In this document: piece by piece, positions 13,501-25,500 of the stretch
How positions within the stretch are numbered: position 1 is the stretch's first letter
Layout of the letters: the number at the start of each line of letters is the position of its first letter
The notes under the pieces: generated by a model
Database searches by the model: none
What the model saw: only the letters and a program-made list of their open reading frames with translations
What the model was told of the DNA's origin: nothing
Program-made: the position numbers and the translations under genes
Assembly (NCBI RefSeq): GCF_018139145.2
Contig: NC_059475.1
Coordinates: forward strand, 10,650,437-10,714,436
Reading direction: 5' to 3'
DNA length: 64,000 bases
Source of the DNA: Gymnogyps californianus
Taxonomy: Eukaryota; Chordata; Aves; Accipitriformes; Cathartidae

Positions 13501-16500
13501 AATATCACTTGACAAATACAGAGCACAGAAATAGAATGGGTAACAGCTCCCCTTTGTTGGAGACACTGGCTAGAAGGTCAAGACTGAATGTGATATGATC
13601 AATGTCTGAAGAAGATGCAGTAACCACACCAGAACTGTCAGCATAAACTGCCTGCAAACATTTCGAGAAAGCAGAGATGAGAATGTGGCTTTATATCCTA
13701 ATACAGTGTGTAAGAGCTGGGGGGGGGCGGGGAGAGTATGAAGAAGTAACAGACCTAGACATAGTTCAATATCTTAATAAGAAACATTGACAGTGTTCAA
13801 TAAATGTAAAAATTTAACCACTGCAAATAAGCAATTGTATAAAAGAAAGCCTGACTGTCATTACATTTGGTAATAAAATGCATAATTGTTACCTTTCTTC
13901 TTTGAACAGGTTGAAGGAAAATCCTTGTCTTCTACTTTCACTGAAGGTCTATTGCACTTCATCCTACAAAAGAAGGACCGTCTTGCTCCAGAACATAGTC
14001 GTGATGGCCCAGGTGTTATATCAGTTTTAACTGGGAGTCCAGCTGTAGCAAACAGAGGAAGTGAGGAAGCCTTCTTTGTCAGGTAAAAAGTTAACCATAC
14101 AAATGATTACATCATACAACCCAACTGTACAATGTTTCAACTTTGCTGGGACTGGCACAGAAGTCCTTCTATATCCTTCTTCAGAAGCAAAAGTCCTATT
14201 TTGGAGATTTTCATGTGAGTGAGTATGTGCAGGACTCAACTGACCATGTCAACATTAGAATTTCTGATTCCACTTTCTAACGTGAAAACATTGACGCAAG
14301 CTTGAGAACACAGGGTTCTAAATGCAAAGATTAGCAAAAGATTGTACAAATCCACATAGGTTTTGCAATAAATGTTGTGATTTCTTTGAATACTAATCAA
14401 CTGATTAAAAATAGAGAGAGATTATTTACCCATAACCAGAGCAGTACTTCATACATAGTCACTCAATAGGCCCATGACCCTTCAGACTGCAAGACTTTTC
14501 TATCACAACACCCACCCAGAGAGCACGTATGCGCGTATAGAGCAGAAGAGGCCCAGTGCCATTCCAGGTCCATCTCAACTGGTGTGTTTCCAGACATCAG
14601 ATTTTTTCATTGTTCTGATGGAAGGAGGAAAAAAGGTAGCAATGACCTACACAGGGACTGCAAATCCCCAAGACCTCCAGTTATGTGTAAGAAATCTCTC
14701 TAGCCTCACAGAAATAAGTGCATTTGAACATGCCCTAACAATAAGTCCTGACCTTTATCGTATTCTTGCAGGAGATTCTTAGATTCTTTTCTGCGGAAAG
14801 TAACCAGAGAAACACAGTACCAAAACACACATCAACTCTGGGAGCCAACAGCAGAGTGCTGGTACAAACAGAGCTCCAGGAAGATGCCTGGCATGCATCA
14901 GAAGCACAGGTATCAGCAATGCCAGTGATGCAGCTGGAGCTCCAGGGACAGTGCTCCAAGAGCTGATGGAGGATTTAAATCACACAGCAACTTTTCCACA
15001 GCTTGCTATCCACTTCAACCTTTTCTGTATGGGGATATGTATAAATGAACAGCTATAAACATGTACAAAAACTTCTAGGGCCCTGTAGGCTTTTACCGTA
15101 AGGAGGAAAACGACGATGCCAATGTTTTAGTATAAAGTGTGCCTCCCTCAAAATTAGAATTGAGTGAGGTCACCTCAAGGAGGTCAGACTCCTGCACCAC
15201 ATGCACTCTAAACTGCTGTTCAGCAGTGAGAGTACAAGCTGTGCCCGAGTCACTCATGCCAACACAAAAATACATACATACATACTAGTACTGTTTAAGA
15301 ATATGAGTTCTTGAAATTCTACCAATCAGTCTATCATAGCAGATGGGAAGACTGTAATTCGTAGTATTTATTTTTGCCCTCACTTTGTCAGAGGCATACA
15401 AAAAAAAGGAGCTAGCACTGGATATACATGCTTGACAACCACACAAAACTAGGAGCCAGAAAAACAGCAGCTGATCCAGCTGGAGCCTCTAGGCTCACTG
15501 CCCTGGAATGATCTCTCTCAGCTTCAGTTTCTGAAGTTGAGCTGGTGGCTTCTTTGAGATGAGATCCTAGAGATTTCTACTCCTGACAAGCATGAGACTT
15601 GACCTGGAAATCTGCAGTTGTAAGATACCACCTTCTACTTCAGCAATGCAGACTCCTGTTATGAGAATGAATTAAACACCCACTCACCTCAAAAGCAGCA
15701 GAGATACAGAACTACTTTAAAATACCAGAGTGGAATAGAGCTAAGAGACATAGTAGGAAATTATGCCAAGGACCAGGTTAAAAACCTTGTAAGAGAAAGG
15801 TTAGGTCATTGATGGAAGTGGCAATAAGTAATAAATAAACAAACAGAATTCTCTAACTTGACTGACAGCTAAGGATTACCAAAATAATACTGAGTGTATT
15901 CTGACCATTGAGAATGATGGATTAGAACAAATGCTTCATATGTTTTAATGGGAAAAATGAAACCTTTGATGCCTGGAAAAAGAGAGGATACCTCACAGGT
16001 AAAGCCTGTTAAACTAATGCATCTATACTGCACTGCATGCCAAACCTACTAGCTTCTATGTTCAAGTATCTGTTTCATACTTTCTGGTTTTGGGTTTTTT
16101 CCTGTCTTTAAGCTAAAAACTTCCTTGGCATGACACACAATCCAAACAGCACCCCCCCACACACACTTTTGACATTAGGCAAATATTCAGAAGCAGTGAA
16201 TCTGGCTGCATGACGTTGTTCAAAACGTGGTAATACTTACTTTTTGCATCTATAAGCCTTTCTCGTGGCGCAGTGTCAGAAGAAGAGAGCTGCTCCTTCA
16301 CTTTGGCAATGTCTTTAGGATGAAGGTAATCAAATAAACTTTGACCAATCAAATCATTCTGTAGAGATTGAATATTCAGTCAAAAATTAAAATAACTGTT
16401 CAGTATATTTTCTCAATTTTAGCATCCATTATAAACAATCCTTTTACATATAGGTCTAACGAAGGAACATCAAACATCTGAGATCCAGGATTTAATGAAA

Positions 16501-19500
16501 GGTACATTTTCTCTGTATACTTAAGTTATGACTACATTACATAGTAATTTATTTCATTATTTTTAGTAAGAGTTTTGCAGAAATAGCATGCTCAAATCCA
16601 CCACCAACAAATATTCCGGTTTCTCTTCAGTTTCACTTCATATGCTACACATTTGAAAGAAAAAAAATCATAATTGCAAATGTTGTCTTTCAATATTTAC
16701 ATGATGAGTAGGTATTTAATATATACCTAACTAAAGGCTGGCTGAGTAAAACTTTTGAAGCTAATACAGTTTTTAAATTTGGTAAGGAGGGCAGATGACA
16801 AAGAATGAAGAATATTATTTGCACAATATATGGTGCGAGTTAAGCCTCATGTTAAGCACATATTAAAAACCTGTCTCTGGTATAATTGCTTCCCAGTTTC
16901 CATCAGTAAGTATGCTAGCAAAACCAGAACAGACAGAAAGAAAACTAAGTCAAAAAATTCACATGAAGCTATTGGAAGAACCTCAGACTGATTTTTCAAT
17001 ATTTGCTTACACTCCCAATTCGATAATGCTTTTGCAAGCCTGAGGGTAAATCCCTGATCAGAATGCAGCAATCAGTGAAGTAAATTTAGATCCGTTTCAC
17101 CTCCTTAGTTTGAATGGAAACCAGAAACAATCCTCTCTAATGACAAGGCAGAGAAAAGCTCTTTCTTCGCAACAAATCTTAGCTTTCAAGACAGACTACT
17201 CACATAAATACCCCTCCATATAAATGCATAATCATAAAAAAAGCTTTCAAATCTTTTAAGGCCTAACATTACTTAAAATGGAAAAGAATACCTGACTGTA
17301 GTTGAGAATCTTGAAGACAGATTCTGAAACAAACAGTATCTTCCCTCTGTCACAGCCCACAACAAAAAGAAATCCATCTGCTGCCTAATTAGGAAAACGA
17401 GAAAAAAAAAAAATTACTAAGTTATACATCCTCATTGCATCATTATAGCCTTTAAAAACACTTTGTATACAGTAGAATTTCTACACTAGGAGAGCTGTCT
17501 TAACATTTAGAGATAACTGAGTCAACAGGCAAGATATAAAATTACAATAAAGTTTTTTTTGCATCTGCAAACATTTTTGGCATCATTCTGGGCATGATGC
17601 CCAGAATGTAAAATCACTTTTATGGGAAGAAAGAATCCATGTCTTGTCCAATAATATTATGATTATGTTTAATAATGCCTTCAAATTAAAATATTATTTT
17701 AACCTATTTATTCCATCGTTCCTCTTTTAGAAACCAAACATAACCTGGATATTTATTTATGTGCCTGTAGGCAAGTAATTCCCATTTCAATAGTACTCCT
17801 TTTCAGTCACATACAAGCATGCAGGATTAGGCCCTAATTTTATAGCTTTAGAGTCACAATGCTGCAAAATTAAATTCTGCATATGCTGCATCTGGACACT
17901 GCAGTGCTTCAGAAATTACACAAGCTACTAGCAGAGCTTAACTATTGACAAATGATGTATACTCTCCACGCTATAAAAGAAGTATATAGCAATCAGCCAA
18001 ACATACTAAGTCATGTTACATCAGTGACCTCAAAAAAAGGTGTTCGTTATATCATTGTACATTGAAAATCATGTCAAGGTAGCCCACGGCAGAAAGTCTG
18101 CAAGAAAACAATTTATGTACTTTTGGGTCATTCCATGAAATAACTGAGGATTCTGATGGTTACCATCAAACTATCAGAGTCTCCTCAGATCTCCCTCTTA
18201 AATCTTTCTGCTTAAATTAAGAGACGCTAGTCATCATTAAAACCCATTGACTTTATGCAGCAGTCTTGCAGATTTCTTCATTATTCTCCATAATCAGAAC
18301 ATTCTTAAGCCGAGATACAAGGCAGAAAAATACTGGTGTTTTGCTTTGGGGGAGTTATATTCACAGCCATTAATATCTCTTAATTAAAAGTTGAAACATA
18401 CCCTGAGAATAAGATGTTTTAATTCATCATCTGATAGAAAAGCAGGCTTATAGTTTGCTTCTGTATATGGGTTTGTAGCACCTAAAGAAAACAAACAATC
18501 CCCATATCACAAACTTAACAATACACACTTAAAGGAGCAGTTGTCCTTTGGCTCCTTCTTATACTGTTATTCACTGCAGGTGTTCTTTAAAATGAAAGTT
18601 GCTTTTTGGTTTTGTTTTACTATCAACATGAGCTCTGTTAGTATTAACTTAAAAAAGGATGAAGCTTTTTTGCTAAAACACAAATACTGTATTATGTAGT
18701 AATGCAAGTTAAATGCCTTCTAAGATATAAAATGTTCCTTGACATATTTTTTAACCCAAATGCTGTCCTTGATTTATGGTCTAGTCTCAGAATTAGAAAC
18801 AAAAAATAAGAGATTAAAGAATAAAAACCTTCCAACTATTTCTTCTCCTTATAACTTAGTAAAACATGACAAGGTCATGTAAGCAGATTGTCACTTAGGA
18901 ACTTACAAATCAGTTCTCTCATTCCATACCAAAGACAAAAACCAGCATTACAATGACATCATCTCACAATGCCAAAAGCCCAAAATGAGCAACAAATGAG
19001 GCAGCTATTTATTAAAGAGTAATTCTTCTCATTCTATTCCCTTCATAAAGACAAAAGAGAGTCAAATTAGTAACCACAGAAGTGCTATGAAGTACTAACC
19101 TAATCAAATGACAGTGGCATAAAAAGTTAAACCTTTCAAAAATGCTAGGATAAATATGATTGGAAGACACCAGGTCTCCTAGAAACTAGAACAGCGATTC
19201 CTTCTTTAAGTTAGCTGCATCACTAGCTTTTCTCAGGGGCATATTTCTTGAAGGCTTAAGCTTTCACTATCATCACCGATTGTACCCAAGCACTGATTCA
19301 CTCTTATATGAAGCTTTAGGGCATACAGAAATTTGCAACAACCCCAGCTCTTCCAAACCTGCATATTTCCCTTCAGGTGCCTGTAACAGAAACTGGTTAA
19401 AAAGACTAAAAGTGAATTTTCAAAGTACTCTCCATTCTTTCACACAGAGCTAAAGGTATGGACACAAAACCTCAGAATTCCTGTAGGAATATTACTTACA

Positions 19501-22500
19501 CCTAAAATCTAACCTCTCTATCCAACAAGTTTTGCACATTGCCTGCTTAAGAGCACTGCTCAGTGCTACACAAGATTCAACTGTGCACTGCCACTTAAGC
19601 CCTTTGTTCCCTCCCCCCACCCGCCTCAGCTGCCTTGCTGTTGTTGAATCTAGTGATGGTGATCAATCAGGTCAGATGATGAAAAACTATTCTTTTCTCA
19701 TCCACAAATTTCCCAGTCGGATCAGGATACTGGACCATGAACCAGTAAGCTATAAATGAACGTGTAGCACCCAATGCTAAGAAAAGGGGAGAAGTCCTCC
19801 CAAAACGTATTAACTTACTCCTTTTTGGCAAAAGGGCAAGAAAGGGAAAGGAAAGATATGGCTTTGGGGAAATCCCATTTTGCCATCCTCCTCCAGTCCT
19901 GTCCCGTCCCGTCCCCCCACCTTCACCCCCAATCAACTTACCACGTAATGTTTTCATATGCTGGACAGCCATTCTCAGTACAGTGAGTTTATCTAGCTTT
20001 CGAGACATAGCGTTGCACGTTGGTACCAAAGATGCCAGTTCATCTATAAAACTGTTCATTTTATCTCTACGCCTTTTTTCAATTTGACTATGAGCTTCCC
20101 TAAACAAGTAAGGTAGTGAGGAAAAACAGAAAACCATGAGAAAATAAATTAAAAAATCCCCAAATCCAGTATAACAAACCCACAAAAATAACCTCCTCCT
20201 AATAAGTTACCCTCTTATCCTCATGAAAAGAACACCCACATACAAAATTCTTCAGACATTTTATGTTCATTATTTGGGTAACAGTTATAAGCAATAGGCA
20301 AGGCTGCAGCACATGGTTCTAATTTACCAGGAAACACATATAATGTTGGTCACACAGTACACTGAATCCTCAGTTCTGAAACAATCCACTAAACAGTACA
20401 AAATTATCTAGACATTTCTACTGCTGTACACCACTTTTGTTCTTAGCACATACACTGAAACATAACAGGAATCACAAAGGTCACAGATAAGCAAATTCCA
20501 GTGTATATAAATATTGAATAAAGCATTCAGTTAAGAATTTGTAATCAGTATACTATATGAATGTACTAAGTTTTTAAAACTACCTTTTGCTGTGGCAATC
20601 TAAGTCTTCTACTCATCCTATAGCTTTCCACGTGAAGTATTTGAGATACCTCTGAACTAAACTCTTCCTAATCAGGAAAAATGATGATAAATACTAAATA
20701 ATATAGTTTTTGTTTTATATTTTTCCATATTAAAGAGTAATTGTTAACACTTTTACAACCCACTATTGAGTTTGAAAGAAACAAGATGAAGAATGTAACA
20801 TTACCAGAAACAGACAGACTTCAATTTCAACATTAATGAAGTGACCAAAATCAAGTTACCTACCAAATGGGTATTTTCACAAAACTATATGCAGTTTATA
20901 CATGAAAAATGTTAACAGTGCAAAGATATGGAAAAATAAGAGAAGGTCAAAGCTCGAAAAAATGATTTTCAGGATAAGAAACACATGCAAATATTTCATA
21001 TATGGCAAAAGGCAAGAGGCAATTCTTGTCAATACACTTGTTTAGAGTATTACCTTGCATTTTTTATTCTGCCTTGTTGGTCTGTATAATCCAATCTGTT
21101 GAGAAATGATATCACAAAGTTAGTGTTGAAAACACTAAACCTAATTGTTTTAATGCATCTTACCTACCTACTGATCCTCATTAAAATCAGTTTTTAAAAA
21201 TCTGAATATTTATTTAACCTTTCTTCAGAAAAGATCATTATTTATAACTTTGTGGCTCAAAGTGTTGGGTTTTTCTGTTTGTCTGTTTTAATTTGTTCAA
21301 CAATCTTAAGCCTTTGTCCCAGCAAAGAAACAATTTGGGACACATGACCACAGTGACACTGAAAACAGGTATCTACACACAGGATCCTATGTCAGTACTG
21401 TGGAACTAACATTTCAGTGACCGTATCAATAGTACCTTCCATGTTGGTCATCTTTATCTGTATCCATACCTTCCCTGCAGAAACAGAATAAAGCAATATA
21501 TCACAAATTAAGCAGGATTAGCAAAACTGTTATCAAACTATCATAAAATTAGAATAAAGTATTCCTGTCATCTTTAAATTATAAATACAAAAATAAGAAT
21601 ATAAAAGTGAGAACGTGGAAGGACAAAAGAAGTTGCACGGTTTTTATAATATTAAAACATTTTCTTAAATTAGTTGTCTCTCCTTCAGAGCTAACAAAAT
21701 GGCACAGTTTGATGTGTTTGACAGTAAAACATGCTGCAGTTCAAAGATATCATCTGTTACAAAAATGTTTTTCAGTTAACTGGGGGGGGGAGGGGGGGGG
21801 CAGGGAAAGACATATCAAAGCAGATGCTTTTCATGCCTTCATCAGAAACAGGGCTACTAACTTGCATTTACTATAGTTAAAAGTTCAACCAGAGGCAGTT
21901 ATCAACGTGCCTAGCATAAAATTCACAAATTGCTCTGAATTACTTTGTGCAGATGCCTGTGTGTTCTACACTTTATTTTGCCTTATGGTAGTTGATTTTG
22001 GGGTAGGAGATGGTAATAATCTAGACCAACGAACCACTGGAGATGGCCAAATGCATGGACAGAATGAGAGCCTGTATGACACTAACAAGGCACATTTTAA
22101 ATTTCAGTGTAAATGCATGGCTTACTTTTGTCTCAACACGTAAAAAAAAAAGTAAGGAAGGAGGCATGAAGAATAAAAAGGATCCCCCTTATTACATTTT
22201 AATATTGTAACCGTATGTACAGAAATAAGGAGGAGAGGAAAGCGTAAGTTTTCATAGCTGTATCTGGTAAAAAAAGCTGAATACTGAAGACTACAGCACT
22301 GTTAAGACAAAAGAATTAGTAAGAGAGTTTTTTTATATATATAAATCTGTACAACTGTGCTTAAAAGGACACTTTTAAGTCTGGCTTATTCTGGTTTAAT
22401 TTTTATCTGCAAATTTTAAGTAAATGGGAGGGAAAGGCAAGGAAAAACACCGAGCACCTTTTTCAAGTGAAACCAATCATTAAAATACTTATACTTACTC

Positions 22501-25500
22501 AAAAGGAAAGCCATCAAGTCTGAAAAGAAAGAAAAATAAAGTACACCATATATAGGAAATAAGAATAATGTCTTGCATTTTCTGTTGAAATTCTCAAGCT
22601 AACTTATATTCTATTTGAAATGAAAAGAACAATGAAAACCAAGACCATAGCAGTGAACATATTCTAAGGAAACAAGCTTGTTCAAATTAATCTGCTTTCT
22701 GAAAGAATAATTCTGCTTTTTAAGAAAAGATAGCATAGTTCATTACACAATGTGAAAAACTAGTAAAACAACTAACATAAATTATGTTATGCAAATCACT
22801 GAGATATTTTTTCATCTTCAGAAATGGAAGATCTGTGCTTTATGCCTGTTGCCCTTGTGGTTACATAAATGGGATTTCAGAGGACTCTAAAGCCAGAAAT
22901 TAAAATAAATAAATAAATAAAAATGTATCCCAAGTTTCTCAGTTTTTTATTCTGCTCAGCAGGACAGATGAACATTTTCTTTTGATCAGTACTCAAGTCC
23001 TAATTCTGAACTTTATACAGATTCTAGCATATCATAAGGAAATTAAAGAGAATTTCTACATGCAAACTAACTGCTGGCATCACTTCAAGACTGTAAAGTG
23101 ATCTGAAATACCACTGAGCTTTGACATGTTAAGAGGCTACGTTTTATAAAAGTCATATGAAAAATCTTCTCATATTAGCCATTAACATACTAGTTATTCC
23201 TGTTCAACATTGGACATTAGCCTTAAAAATAAACATGGTAGCCTTTCATATATTATTCATTGCACTTATAAATCAATTATCTTTGTGATTAGTTTGTAAA
23301 AGAAGTCTGAATAATGCTAAAGGTCGTCTTCATCTCTCAATTTGCACATTTGAGTTACTGTCTTAGTCAATGGCTCAAAGCACTGCCGATGCTCACCAAG
23401 AAAGAGCATGCAGGTCTAGACTAGGACTTAGAAACAGAAACGAGGCTTTAGTTTTCCACTTGTGATGCCACCTTTAGCTACAGGATGCTTGTTGTGACAA
23501 AATTCATTTTAGCCTTAGAAAACCCCAGAAAACAAAATCTAAAAGAGGTACAAAATAAGTTACAAATGCTTCAGGATAGTTTGTTTTCTTATTACATATT
23601 ATTTCAACTGAAAACACTACTCCCAAGAAAAGAAATTAACTGTTTATAGACCTGTGCATGAAGTCTTGGATTCCAGCATTTGACTAAAACAGACCGTAGT
23701 GGAGAACAGACAACCTTTACTGAAGTGACAGCAATAGGTTGGACAGGAATTTTCCTGGAGGAGTGGCAGGAGAAAGAATTGGAAAGAAGCTCATGTGGAG
23801 AGCTGAAAGCGCAGCTGATGAATATGCTTGCTTGTACTTGAGAGGTGAACAAAGAACCACACTAAAACAGTCAGGTTCTGCCTTCCTTATTCCCTGACTT
23901 CACTGGTAAATGAAGCATAAAACTGGACACTCAGACAATTTATGTAAAAAATAAATTTTTAACAGGCAGCAAAAGCTGAATAGTAGCATTTCTGAACATT
24001 TACCGATACATACATATAGAAGGAAGGGTCAAGGAAGTTTACCTTAAGTTCTATTTTAAAATAGGAATATTTACTAGCCACCTTTTCCTTTGCAACACAA
24101 CATGAACTGTGGTATGACGACAGCTGTTGTAAACTTATTTTACTTAGGATTCAAGGAAACAGTGTTTTCACATATTTTAAAAAAATGCACACACAACCTA
24201 AAGGGCAGAATTATAACCTACAAGAGCAAGCTGTCTTTTGGAAAAGAGGACTTGAGCAATGCTTCCTACCCAGAAGAATAAGATGGAGAAATCCTTTCTA
24301 GAGAAGAGGAAGTTGGTAAGATTGAGGCTGTTCACTGAATTTTGTAGTAGTCAATTCAACTAGAGCGAGTCATGTACTTTTCAGGAAGACTAAATCCATA
24401 TTTGAGAAAGTATGTATGCAGTATGTTTGTGGTCTTTAAACAGTACTTAAAGTTTTGCATGTAAGTTCTCCTGAAAAGAAATCCTATGCACAGGGAACCT
24501 AATTCTTAATTGTCATGCTCAGCATGGATTAAAAATTCTAGCCCTCCCTGTAAAAAGAACTGCCAACAATCCAAAGGCCCGCAATGATAAAATTTGTTCT
24601 AAGTTACATAAAAATGGACTACGTAGCAGTACTAATAATGGATGGGACCCATTCACAAATTACCCTGCAGCTAGGCTTTGTAAAGTTACATAGGAGGTTT
24701 GCACAGTGACTTAGAGTAAGTAGGTTGGCCTTGGTGTACCTCATGCAGAAGACATTACGCTTTTCAAAATTTGGCAAACTTTACTACAACCTTCACTATT
24801 CTACAGCAGAGTTGGTGTGATTTCTTTCTATTTCAAATACCTGCCCCAAGAGAGAAGCTATGGCTTGGACAGTACTTCTGAGCACTGTTATATTAGCAAG
24901 CTTCCCTTAAAGAGAAGCAGCTTTCTTGAAACAAAACCACATTCTACCACTGATTCAGACGAAACCAAGTTTTTATTTTGTCAGGAATAATAGCCTACAG
25001 TCAGGGACCAATACAAGATTAAATCAGTTGATTAAATGAAAGACAGATCTACTGCCTCAAACCAGAGGCTATTCAGATTCATATTCAACTAGGAGACCAA
25101 AATAGCTTCATCAGGCAAAGGCTGGCAGCACACTGATAGGAAGTGAGTAAAAAGGCAAAAAATAGGTGAAGAAAAACTATTTGCAGTTTTGCTTCTGCTT
25201 TTTAAGGAATTTATTATCTTCCTTCCCACTAGTAATTCTATTTCCTATGTAAATGGTAAATATATAATCAAAACCTTCACACTGTACCTTTCATTTCTAT
25301 TAATTTTTCCCCCCCTCATAAGCCAAAGGTTTCTTTCCTCAGCCTTACCCCATCTGATAGCCCTCAATTCTAGCTGCACCGCGATGAAGGCTTTATTTTT
25401 ATTATTAAATAATGAATTTTCTTCTTAGTGCACAGTGGCTTTTTTCTTTACTAAAACCTTTACAACAGGTTGTCAAGAAAAGGTTATTTAAAAATTGCTA

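Larger units (their letters stand above)
1564..19941 (-). other. Introns between BMAL1 coding exons 5 and 15
   Basis: Ten introns of 349 to 4943 nt separate these exons. They hold the two solo LTRs (4407-5013, 10888-11482), a pyrimidine tract at 2399-2445, a possible LINE remnant near 9.3-9.7 kb, A/C-rich stretches (10565-10640 and 12517-12547), the palindrome at 17584-17608 and short G runs. Open frames here (for example 7697-7900 and 8479-8694) show no homology I recognise. Confidence 0.8.
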
